From LD21 sp963715785 (GTDB lineage: Bacteria > Bacteroidota > Bacteroidia > Bacteroidales > VadinHA17), in contig OY970276.1 in NCBI GenBank assembly GCA_963715785.1, forward strand, positions 1,798,001 through 1,862,000: DNA of 64,000 nucleotides, given 5' to 3'. A program made the translations under genes and the position numbers. Numbering within the stretch: position 1 is the stretch's first letter; every line of letters begins with the position of its first letter. Below are positions 54,482-61,821 of the stretch, one piece after another. The notes beneath the pieces are model-generated. The model ran no database searches and was not told where the DNA came from. It saw nothing but the letters and a program-made list of their open reading frames with translations.

Positions 54482-54891
54482 GGTAATAATAATTAAATTT
54501 CAAAAATGCAATAATCTGACTTTATGATATTTATAAGATGCTATCTTAAAAATTGAATGGGAATGGCAGATTGTTGAATAATTATTAAACGCATGCCTGC
54601 TCTACTGTGTAAACCGCTGGGTTGATTTTTAATTTCAGAGATCATGTCAACATTTACTTAGCATATTAATTTGCTGTTTTCTGGCATTCAATCGCAATAA
54701 TCTTAAATTATGTAAGAGGAATTTAAATTATTATAATATTGAAAGTAATGATCTAAGGATTACAAAAATCATAACAAATGATTCTGAGAAAAGTTCAAAT
54801 CTTATTTATATATGAAATTCATATAAATAAGAGCCGTCCGGTAAGATTTACGAGAGCAATTTAAGAGCGGGTTTATGCAAGGATATTTAGA
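54482..54891. other. Intergenic region with a hairpin repeat
   Basis: About 410 bases, very AT-rich, between the bc operon start and the exbD-like gene end, both on the minus strand. No reading frame, tRNA or classical terminator is evident. The only clear structure is the inverted repeat at 54801-54831. Confidence 0.5.
54801..54831. promoter_or_regulatory. 31-bp near-perfect inverted repeat
   Basis: CTTATTTATAT-AT-GAA, a single central A, then TTCATATAAATAAG: the two arms match over 14 positions apart from an extra AT in the left arm. No T-tract follows on either strand. It is placed 320 bases upstream of the bc operon and could be an operator or the end of the exbD transcript; neither is proven. 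Confidence 0.4.
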
Positions 54892-55296
54892 CTACGAACC
54901 CGGAGTCTTAGTTGTAGCCATAACCATCTTTACATTTAATTTTGAACCAATGGCAAGGAGATCAGCCAGATCCTGCACTGTAAGAGTGTATTCCATTCTG
55001 AGAATAACTGTTGGTTCCTGAAGAGTGCTAATCCTTGCTTTCAGGAGCGGCTCTATTTCATTAAAGCTCACCTCATGGCTGTCGATATAATATTTCTTAT
55101 CTTTTGTAACAGAGATAGATATTTGCTGTTTACTCAGATTCTGTGCTGATTTTGAGGTTGGTAATAACAATTTTATAACATTGGGATTAGCCAGGGAAGA
55201 AACTATAAGGAAGAATAAGAGGAGGAAAAACATTATATCATTCAGCGACGAAGTGCTGACCTCTGCCTTAAACGGCCTTTTTCTTTTGATAATCAT
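54892..55296 (-). CDS. ExbD/TolR family proton-channel subunit (pair 1)
   Basis: A 134-residue inner-membrane protein with one N-terminal helix containing the proton-carrying aspartate in STSSLNDIMFFLLLFFLIVSSL (about 16-37), then a periplasmic ExbD domain (about 45-134). ExbD and its ExbB partner use the proton gradient to energise TonB or TolA. Its gene follows the ExbB-like gene by one base. This pair is oriented away from a second, homologous pair; no tonB gene is in the window. Confidence 0.9.
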   Translation of the reverse strand: MIIKRKRPFKAEVSTSSLNDIMFFLLLFFLIVSSLANPNVIKLLLPTSKSAQNLSKQQISISVTKDKKYYIDSHEVSFNEIEPLLKARISTLQEPTVILRMEYTLTVQDLADLLAIGSKLNVKMVMATTKTPGS

Positions 55297-55297
55297 T

Positions 55298-55960
55298 TTA
55301 CAACACTTTTATGACTTCATTTACCTTTCTCTGCATATCTATTGAATAGCGGTCAATCATCATCTGCAGATAATGATAGCAGCTGTATGCTATAACTCCG
55401 ACGATCAATCCTGTTCCGCTGCAGATCATTTTCTGATATAATCCGCCGGCTATAATTCCAATGCTGATATTATCTGCCAATGAAATATTATAGAATATCT
55501 TGATAACTCCGGCTATGGTTCCAATGAAGCCCAGCATAGGGGCAATACCTGCAATAATGCCCAGATAACCCGTATTCTTCTCCATCTCGGAAATCTCAAG
55601 ATTCGCTGTAGCTTCCATATAATTCTCAGCATCCTTAGGTGTCTTTGCCGACTGGTTAAGTCCGCTTTCAAGAATTCTTGAGAGCGAGTTATCCTGATTT
55701 CTGATTTGCAACAGAGCCTCATCGTGTCTTTTGTTTTTGATCTCTCCGATTACATCATACACTAAGTCCTCATCCAGAGCGGTTGTTTTTTTGATATAAA
55801 GAAACCTCTCTATAAAGATATAAATGCTGAATATCGACAGCAGAATAATGGGGATCATTATAAATCCGCCCTTCATAAGCAGTTCGGCCACATTATTTAC
55901 CGCATTGGTGTCTTTTAAATGTGGCTGATCAATTGCCAGTAAGATGTAATTGTATAGCAT
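55298..55960 (-). CDS. ExbB/TolQ/MotA family proton-channel subunit (pair 1)
   Basis: A 220-residue inner-membrane protein with three helices: KGGFIMIPIILLSIFSIYIFIERFLYIKK (about 30-55), then a cytoplasmic part, and TGYLGIIAGIAPMLGFIGTIAGVIKIFYNISL (about 130-160) and a last helix near 170-195, the signature of the ExbB/TolQ family. Cotranscribed with the ExbD-like gene after it. The second pair starts 238 bases away in the opposite direction. Confidence 0.9.
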   Translation of the reverse strand: MLYNYILLAIDQPHLKDTNAVNNVAELLMKGGFIMIPIILLSIFSIYIFIERFLYIKKTTALDEDLVYDVIGEIKNKRHDEALLQIRNQDNSLSRILESGLNQSAKTPKDAENYMEATANLEISEMEKNTGYLGIIAGIAPMLGFIGTIAGVIKIFYNISLADNISIGIIAGGLYQKMICSGTGLIVGVIAYSCYHYLQMMIDRYSIDMQRKVNEVIKVL

Positions 55961-56198
55961 TTTAATCCTTTTATTTAACCTTTAATGTAATGACTTGCCA
56001 GTGACCCGGAAGAACGATAAATTATTACAAACAAATGTACAAACTCTTTAGGAAATACCTGAGGTAACAATTAAATTTGGAACTTTATGGGTTCAGTGTA
56101 ACCTCCTGCCATTAAATTAAACGTCAAAATTTGGTGAAACTGATAATTTTTCAATTAAGATCTCGTTTTGTTTAATATTAACAATAATTCTAACCTCT

Positions 56199-56912
56199 AT
56201 GACAGCAGTCTTTTTAAATATTGCGCAGACTTTTGATACTCTGAATAAAACTGTCGGGGGATCTCCGGCACTGCCCGTGCAACATGCACCCGAAGCTACC
56301 AGGTTGATAGACATTATTCTGAAGGGTGGTATTATTATGATACCGATCGGATTGTTGTCAATAATAGCCATTTATGTTTTTATTGAACGTTATTTAACAA
56401 TACGACGTCATATCAGTTCTGATGTCGACTTCATGAACAGTATCCATGAATATATTCTGGGTGGGAGGACCGAATCGGCACTTGCACTTTGCCGCAGTAC
56501 AGCAAAACCTATTGCCAGAATGATTGAGAAAGGAATTTCCCGGTTAGGAAAACCGATAAAAGAGATTGAAGAGTCGATCGAGATAGCAGGCAAATTTGAA
56601 GTTTATGACCTTGAGAAAAATATACAGATATTGGCAGTTATAGCCGGAATAGCTCCTATGTTTGGCTTTCTCGGTACAATTATCGGTGTAATAAAAATAT
56701 TTTTCAATATCTCAATGACAAGCGATGTGAGTATCGGAAGTGTATCCGCCGGTCTGTATGTCAAAATGGTTTCCAGCGCATCGGGACTGATTGTAGGCAT
56801 AGTTGCATATATCGGTTATCACTGGCTCAATATAATGGTAAATAAAGCTATCCATCAGCTTGAATGGAACGCAATGAATTTCATTGATCTGTTAAAAAGT
56901 CCTTCGAAATGA
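56199..56912 (+). CDS. ExbB/TolQ/MotA family proton-channel subunit (pair 2)
   Basis: A 237-residue membrane protein clearly homologous to the product at 55298-55960: LKGGIIMIPIGLLSIIAIYVFIERYLTIRR and IAGIAPMFGFLGTIIGVIKIFFNISM match the corresponding segments of pair 1. The N-terminus is longer (about 35 residues ahead of the first helix). Its last four bases overlap the start of the ExbD-like gene. A TAAATTTG box at 56072-56079 may be its promoter element. Together with pair 1 it indicates a duplication followed by divergent arrangement. Confidence 0.9.
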   Translation: MTAVFLNIAQTFDTLNKTVGGSPALPVQHAPEATRLIDIILKGGIIMIPIGLLSIIAIYVFIERYLTIRRHISSDVDFMNSIHEYILGGRTESALALCRSTAKPIARMIEKGISRLGKPIKEIEESIEIAGKFEVYDLEKNIQILAVIAGIAPMFGFLGTIIGVIKIFFNISMTSDVSIGSVSAGLYVKMVSSASGLIVGIVAYIGYHWLNIMVNKAIHQLEWNAMNFIDLLKSPSK

Positions 56913-57310
56913 TAGAACTCCGTAAGAAAAAAGACTTTACTGCCGAGGTGTTTACCTCGGCTATGAATGATATTATGTTCTTTCTTATGCTTTTCTTCAT
57001 CATAACATCCACCCTGCTTAACCCCAGTATGATAAAAGTGTCCCTGCCTAATTCGAGAAGCAGCCAGACATTGCAGAAGAAGGAGATAAATCTGACGATG
57101 ACAAAAGAGAAGAACTATTTCGTAAATAATACCCAGGTGCCCTTCGATGCTCTTGAAGAACAGCTTAAAAAAGAACTCGCACATTCCCCTGATGCCTTCG
57201 TGATGTTGCGTTTTGATAATTCACTCCCAATCCAGGACCTGGTGAATGTACTTTCTATCGGTAACAGGCTAAACTCAAAAATGATTATTGCCACAGCGAA
57301 AGCGAAGTGA
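56909..57310 (+). CDS. ExbD/TolR family proton-channel subunit (pair 2)
   Basis: A 133-residue protein with the aspartate-bearing helix in FTSAMNDIMFFLMLFFIITSTLLNP (about 15-39) and a periplasmic domain with SLPNSRSSQTLQKKEINLTMTKEKNYFVNN. It is homologous to the ExbD of pair 1 (LPTSKSAQNLSKQQISISVTKDKKYYIDS is the matching stretch). It overlaps the ExbB-like gene by four bases and ends 12 bases from the convergent ppa gene. Confidence 0.9.
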   Translation: MIELRKKKDFTAEVFTSAMNDIMFFLMLFFIITSTLLNPSMIKVSLPNSRSSQTLQKKEINLTMTKEKNYFVNNTQVPFDALEEQLKKELAHSPDAFVMLRFDNSLPIQDLVNVLSIGNRLNSKMIIATAKAK

Positions 57311-57322
57311 TGCCTTGTCTGA

Positions 57323-57877
57323 TTACATTAATTTTTCTTTTTGTTCCTGATATAACCGCATACTCTCAAGAACAATCTCATATGCTTTTTCTTTGTCGAG
57401 AAACTGTTCAACTATGACATTTTTATGTTCCAGCTTCTTATAGTCTTCAAAAAATCTCTTCAGTTCTACCAATGTGTGCGGCGGGAGCTCCGAAAGTTCA
57501 TTTATATAATTGACTGACATGTCATTACTGGCTACTGATATTATTTTGTCATCTCGCTCAATACCGTCTACCATTTCCATTGCACCAATCACCTTTGCAT
57601 CTACGATGCACATGGGATAAACATCAATTGAACAGATAACCAATATATCAAGTGGGTCGTGATCATCGCAGTATGTCTGGGGTATGAATCCATAGTTAGC
57701 CGGATAATGCACTGATGAAAACAGGACCCTGTCGAGACGCAGCAGTCCCGTAGGTTTATCCAGTTCATACTTACCCTTTGATCCCTTAGGAATTTCTATT
57801 ATGGCTTTTACGGAGGACGGCGCATCCTTTCCAATTGGAACGCAATGCCATGGATGAGAGCACGTTTTCATAGTCAT
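57323..57877 (-). CDS. ppa: Inorganic pyrophosphatase, family I (soluble)
   Basis: A 184-residue cytoplasmic, Mg2+-dependent enzyme that hydrolyses pyrophosphate. The active-site segments are IIEIPKGSKGKYELD (about 27-41), VHYPANYGFIPQTYCDDHDPLDILVI (about 56-81; the D...DPLD cluster binds metal) and VDAKVIGAMEMVDGIERDDKIISV (about 92-115). The start may be M3 (MKTCSH). The cell also has the membrane-bound pyrophosphatase at 46 kb, so there are two routes of PPi removal. Confidence 0.93.
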   Translation of the reverse strand: MTMKTCSHPWHCVPIGKDAPSSVKAIIEIPKGSKGKYELDKPTGLLRLDRVLFSSVHYPANYGFIPQTYCDDHDPLDILVICSIDVYPMCIVDAKVIGAMEMVDGIERDDKIISVASNDMSVNYINELSELPPHTLVELKRFFEDYKKLEHKNVIVEQFLDKEKAYEIVLESMRLYQEQKEKLM

Positions 57878-57968
57878 TTTTTATATTATCTGTCAAAGTT
57901 AAGAATAAACTATCTCTCGGGGAGACATAGGTGTTAAGTAAAAAGATTATTTTTGAAAAAATGTTCAA

Positions 57969-58913
57969 ATGAGGATACCGGAACTAGCTGATATCAGGGC
58001 AGCACATTCAGCAATTAAGCCCTTCATTCATCGTACGCCTGTTATGAAGTCGCATCAGTTGGATGAGCTTTTTAATTGTGAGCTTTTCTTTAAATGTGAG
58101 AACTTTCAAAAAGTCGGCGCATTCAAGTTCAGAGGTGCCACCAATGCTGTCATTTCGCTGTCGCCCGGGGAAAAGCTCAGGGGTGTAGTGACACATTCCT
58201 CAGGTAATCATGCAGCCGCCCTGGCTTTGGCTGCCAGGATGAATGGAATTAAGGCACAGATTGTAATGCCTGAAAATGCTCCCCAGGTAAAAAAGGATGC
58301 AGTGGCAGGTTATGGAGCCGAGATCACATTCTGCAAACCGACACTCAAGGCTCGCGAGGAGGCAACCCGGATCATCATGGATAAAACGGGAGCAATACTT
58401 ATTCATCCTTATGATAACTTCAATGTGATCTGTGGTCAGGGAACAGCAGCCCTGGAGCTTCTGGAGGAAAATGATGATCTTGAGATAGTTGTTGCCCCCG
58501 TTGGGGGAGGCGGACTTTTAAGCGGCACAGCTGCTGCCGTAAAAGGTATAAATAGGAGTATCATGGTTTATGGTGCAGAGCCCCTGAATGCAAATGATGC
58601 TTTTATTTCGTTCAATACCGGGGTCCTTACGCCTTCCGTTAACCCTGCAACATGCGCCGATGGCCTCCTGACATCTTTGAGTGAGCTGACTTTCTCTGTT
58701 ATAAGAAAGTATACAGATAATATTCTTACAGCTACAGAAGAATCGATAAAAGAATGCATGCTTCTCATATGGGAAAGAATGAAAATCATCATTGAGCCTT
58801 CATCAGCAACTGTTTTGGCGGTGGTAAAGCAAAATCCCGACCTTTTCAGAGGCAAAAAGACTGGACTAATTATTTCAGGCGGAAATGTAGACTTCAGGAA
58901 ACTGCCGTTCTAG
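57969..58913 (+). CDS. PLP-dependent threonine/serine ammonia-lyase family enzyme
   Basis: A 314-residue fold-type II PLP enzyme of the threonine dehydratase/serine racemase group. The PLP lysine is in KVGAFKFRGATNAV (about 48-61), the phosphate-binding loop in PVGGGGLLSGTAAAV (about 178-192), and HSSGNHAAALALAARMNG (about 76-93) is typical of this group. At 314 residues it lacks the C-terminal ACT regulatory domain of biosynthetic IlvA, so it is more like a catabolic enzyme or a serine racemase. Which substrate it prefers cannot be told. Convergent and overlapping by four bases with the next gene. Confidence 0.87.
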   Translation: MRIPELADIRAAHSAIKPFIHRTPVMKSHQLDELFNCELFFKCENFQKVGAFKFRGATNAVISLSPGEKLRGVVTHSSGNHAAALALAARMNGIKAQIVMPENAPQVKKDAVAGYGAEITFCKPTLKAREEATRIIMDKTGAILIHPYDNFNVICGQGTAALELLEENDDLEIVVAPVGGGGLLSGTAAAVKGINRSIMVYGAEPLNANDAFISFNTGVLTPSVNPATCADGLLTSLSELTFSVIRKYTDNILTATEESIKECMLLIWERMKIIIEPSSATVLAVVKQNPDLFRGKKTGLIISGGNVDFRKLPF

Positions 58914-59992
58914 TTTCTCATTTTGAAATAGGAGATGATGGGGTAATGATCGGAATATTTCACTTTTATAATTTCGAAATAACTGTTTATAAGAGTGTTA
59001 TCATAGAGTATATAATCTATCCTGTTCGGAGGATAATTGCCCTTATATGTGAATCCCGCACCATAACCGGAGTTTACGAATGAATCCTTAAGTCCTTTGC
59101 GCATTTTCCTGTAAGCATAAGAAACAGGGGTGTCATTGAAGTCGCCTAAAACTATTACCGGGTAAGGTGACCTGTTGATCTGTCCCTTAACGACCTCTGC
59201 CTGTTGTGCTCTCCTGACGAAACCTTTCTTAAGACTGACCGACAGGTTTTTTACCTCAGCCATAGTCTGTTTGTCATCATTGATTGTAAGTTGCTCAATG
59301 AAGGAACGTTCGAGGCTCCTAAGCCTGAACGACTGCAGATGGTTATTGTATATCCTTATTGTATCTTTTTGTATCAGCACATCGGTATATATTGATAGAC
59401 TTGATGATCCAGGATGAATGATCTCGCCTTTCCTGACAATAGGAAACCTGCTCAATGTCAAAATGCCATAGTACCTGTTCTTTCCGCTTCCAATGATTTT
59501 CATGTGCGAATAATATCCCCCCCCGAGAGCCGATATCATGAGTGATTCTTCCACTTTCGGATTACCCATAAGGAAAAATTCCTGAAGACATATTATATCG
59601 GGTTTTTGAGATTTCAGGAATTGGAAAATTCGTTTTTCTGATGTTATTCCATGGTTGTTTTCAAAATAATTGAATAAGCGTACATTGTAACTTAATACCT
59701 TGAAGGTGTTGTTTTTATTCCCCTCCGGTTTGACAAGCTTGATATAGTTTGAGAAGTGAGTAAATCCGACCGCGATTACCAAAACTGATATTAGCGCTTC
59801 AAATCTTAAGAGAGCAAACCAGACAATAGCGAGGATGATATTAATTAACAGAAGATACGGATAGGCCAGGCCGAAAAATGCTGGCAATGCAAAGTCACCG
59901 GGATTTATAAGAACAGCGAGGTACGATACAAGAAGTGTAAATGCAAAAAAAACATTTACGCCTAAAAGGATTTTATAAAGGATCTTTCTCAA
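58910..59992 (-). CDS. Endonuclease/exonuclease/phosphatase family membrane protein
   Basis: A 360-residue protein. An N-terminal region of three membrane helices (about 8-80) is followed by a DNase I-like EEP domain (about 95-360) with FKVLSYNVRLFNYF, QKPDIICLQEF (acidic metal-ligand), GILTLSRFPIV, VIVLGDFNDTPVSYAYRKM (D and N) and YSDHYPIISYF (D and H). The EEP fold covers nucleases and phosphodiesterases acting on nucleic acids or lipid phosphates. Membrane attachment with the catalytic domain outside suggests a lipid or extracellular substrate. Upstream are the two rhomboids and mutL on the same strand. Confidence 0.85.
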   Translation of the reverse strand: MRKILYKILLGVNVFFAFTLLVSYLAVLINPGDFALPAFFGLAYPYLLLINIILAIVWFALLRFEALISVLVIAVGFTHFSNYIKLVKPEGNKNNTFKVLSYNVRLFNYFENNHGITSEKRIFQFLKSQKPDIICLQEFFLMGNPKVEESLMISALGGGYYSHMKIIGSGKNRYYGILTLSRFPIVRKGEIIHPGSSSLSIYTDVLIQKDTIRIYNNHLQSFRLRSLERSFIEQLTINDDKQTMAEVKNLSVSLKKGFVRRAQQAEVVKGQINRSPYPVIVLGDFNDTPVSYAYRKMRKGLKDSFVNSGYGAGFTYKGNYPPNRIDYILYDNTLINSYFEIIKVKYSDHYPIISYFKMRN

Positions 59993-60084
59993 TTACAACA
60001 ATTTGTGATTACTAATTTACCTGATTTCAGAGGAATTAATACTAAAGAACGAAGATTTTTGACGAGGCCGGGGAAAGGTTATAT

Positions 60085-60111
60085 AAACTGATATATTTGT
60101 AGGATCAGTTT
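60085..60111 (-). terminator. Possible weak terminator after the rhomboid pair
   Basis: An inverted repeat AAACTGAT/ATCAGTTT (60085-60092 and 60104-60111) with an 11-base loop overlaps the rhomboid stop codon. On the minus strand only a short T-poor tract follows, so termination would be weak. Confidence 0.35.
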
Positions 60112-60992
60112 TTTTTCTGACTTTCTTTGAACAGAGTCTCTTTCTCTGCTTTTGTCAGGCTATCATACCCCCCCTTGGAAATCTTTTCCAATATGCTGTT
60201 AATCAGTTTCTGGTGTTCTACCTTATTCTTATTATATTCATATTCATCAGCAGCTTTTCTGTGTGTGACCTTCAGTTTCTTTCTTGGCTTAAAAATAGTA
60301 GCGAAGAAATCTATAATCTTATTAAATCCTTTTCCTATATCGCGTCCGTGTTTGAGATTCATTGTATAAAAATATCCAAAAAATGCTCCTCCGATATGAG
60401 CAAGCTTTCCTCCGGAATTTACAGAAAAATCCATTACCGAAGTAAGTACGAAGATACCCAGGGCAAGGTATTTGATTTTTATCCTGCCAAATATAAAAAG
60501 CTGGACCGTATAATCAGGCACATAAGCTGAAATTGCGATCACAATAGCCATTACGGAAGCAGATGCTCCTATTGCCAGTGAATCATTGACCACCCCTTTA
60601 AAAGCAGGAAAAACATTAAAAGAGAGAATGTAGAAGAAGGCCCCTATAATACCGCCGATCAGATACACGGCTACAAGTTTCCTTTCATCAAGATATTCAA
60701 GAAAGATTCTTCCAAAAGAATATAGCCACAGCATGTTGAAAAGTATATGCCAGATATCCTGATGAGTGAACATATATGTAATTAAAGTCCAGGGCCGGGT
60801 CATCAATGCATTAAGTGATGCAGGCACAGCTAACAGGTTGAGGGCTTTTACGGATATATCCTCATTTTTAAGAAGGAATCCGGCTCCGGCAACCAGTGTC
60901 AACAGGATAAATACGGCAATATTGATGTAGATCAGCCTGAGAAGGTTGCTTCCGCTTCTGAAGGTCATTTTTATGTTGTCTCTGATACCCAT
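60105..60992 (-). CDS. Rhomboid family intramembrane serine protease (second of two)
   Basis: A 295-residue rhomboid with six membrane helices. The catalytic serine lies in LAIGASASVMAIVI (GASxx motif; about 141-154) and the histidine in GKLAHIGGAFFGYFY (about 211-225); HQDIWHILFNMLWLYSFGRIFLEYLD gives the family's HxxxN and GxxxE (about 74-99). The C-terminal 70 residues are cytoplasmic, lysine-rich and have THRKAADEYEYNKNKVEHQKL. It starts in the TGATG overlap with the stop of the first rhomboid, so the two are translationally coupled. Substrates unknown. Confidence 0.88.
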   Translation of the reverse strand: MGIRDNIKMTFRSGSNLLRLIYINIAVFILLTLVAGAGFLLKNEDISVKALNLLAVPASLNALMTRPWTLITYMFTHQDIWHILFNMLWLYSFGRIFLEYLDERKLVAVYLIGGIIGAFFYILSFNVFPAFKGVVNDSLAIGASASVMAIVIAISAYVPDYTVQLFIFGRIKIKYLALGIFVLTSVMDFSVNSGGKLAHIGGAFFGYFYTMNLKHGRDIGKGFNKIIDFFATIFKPRKKLKVTHRKAADEYEYNKNKVEHQKLINSILEKISKGGYDSLTKAEKETLFKESQKKN

Positions 60993-61735
60993 CAGTATAA
61001 GGTGTTTGTTGTTTTTCTCCAGTATCTTATCAGGAGATATCCGAATAGCATTCCTCCAAGGTGAGCAGAGTGTGCTATATTGCTTCCGGGTTGTGTTACA
61101 GCAAGCACCAGTTCAAGAGCGCCATATCCGATAACCAGGTATTTTGCCTTGATTGGCATAGGTGGGAACAACAGGAAAAGCTGGGTATTAGGAAATAATA
61201 CACCGAAGGCAAGCAGGACTCCGAATATTGCACCCGATGCACCAATGGTAGGAGTATTAAGCAAGAGCTGAAGACTTTGCATTGCTGCGTCAGTAAATAC
61301 TTTTCCCTCGCGGAAATATGCTGTCCCTTCTTTCAACACCAGCTGGACATTTTCAGGTGAAAGGCTGTTTATCAGGTGATTGTACTGAAAATAGAAAACG
61401 GTTTCCTGGGTAAAAGCTGCGCCTAATCCGCAAACAAGATAGAAGATAAGAAACCTTTTCGGGCCCCAGACATTTTCAAGAATCGGACCGAAAATAAACA
61501 GCGCATACATATTGAAGAAAATATGCATCAGGCCTCCATGCATGAACATATGAGTTACAATCTGCAAAGGCATGAATTCCTGAGATTTAATGAAATATAG
61601 TCCCAGCAGACCATTAAGATCTATGCCGAAAACGCTCCTGGCAGCGTAGTAAGCAAGGATCATTAATACATTGAGCATTATTATGTTCTTCACTACAGGG
61701 GGTAACCCAAATGAGCCTTTGCCGAATCCGTTCAT
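60992..61735 (-). CDS. Rhomboid family intramembrane serine protease (first of two)
   Basis: A 247-residue rhomboid. Motifs: MHIFFNMYALFIFGPILENVWG (HxxxN; about 70-91), TIGASGAIFGVLLAFG (catalytic Ser in GASGAIFG; about 162-177) and HSAHLGGMLFGYLLIRYW (catalytic His; about 223-240). It is the compact form without extra tail. It follows mutL on the same strand and overlaps the next rhomboid gene by one base (TGATG). This mutL-rhomboid-rhomboid-EEP order is common in Bacteroidetes. Confidence 0.88.
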   Translation of the reverse strand: MNGFGKGSFGLPPVVKNIIMLNVLMILAYYAARSVFGIDLNGLLGLYFIKSQEFMPLQIVTHMFMHGGLMHIFFNMYALFIFGPILENVWGPKRFLIFYLVCGLGAAFTQETVFYFQYNHLINSLSPENVQLVLKEGTAYFREGKVFTDAAMQSLQLLLNTPTIGASGAIFGVLLAFGVLFPNTQLFLLFPPMPIKAKYLVIGYGALELVLAVTQPGSNIAHSAHLGGMLFGYLLIRYWRKTTNTLY

Positions 61736-61821
61736 CTATCGTTTTTCTAATATTGTCTAATTCCTCAATTGTCGGGCCAAACTGAATCTGTTAACATAAA
61801 CCGACAATATGTCACTTCAGA

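Noticed and set aside
61769..61808. ATTGTCGG...CCGACAAT inverted repeat before the rhomboid pair
   Set aside because: Eight-base arms are separated by a loop of more than 20 bases with no T-tract; too weak to call.
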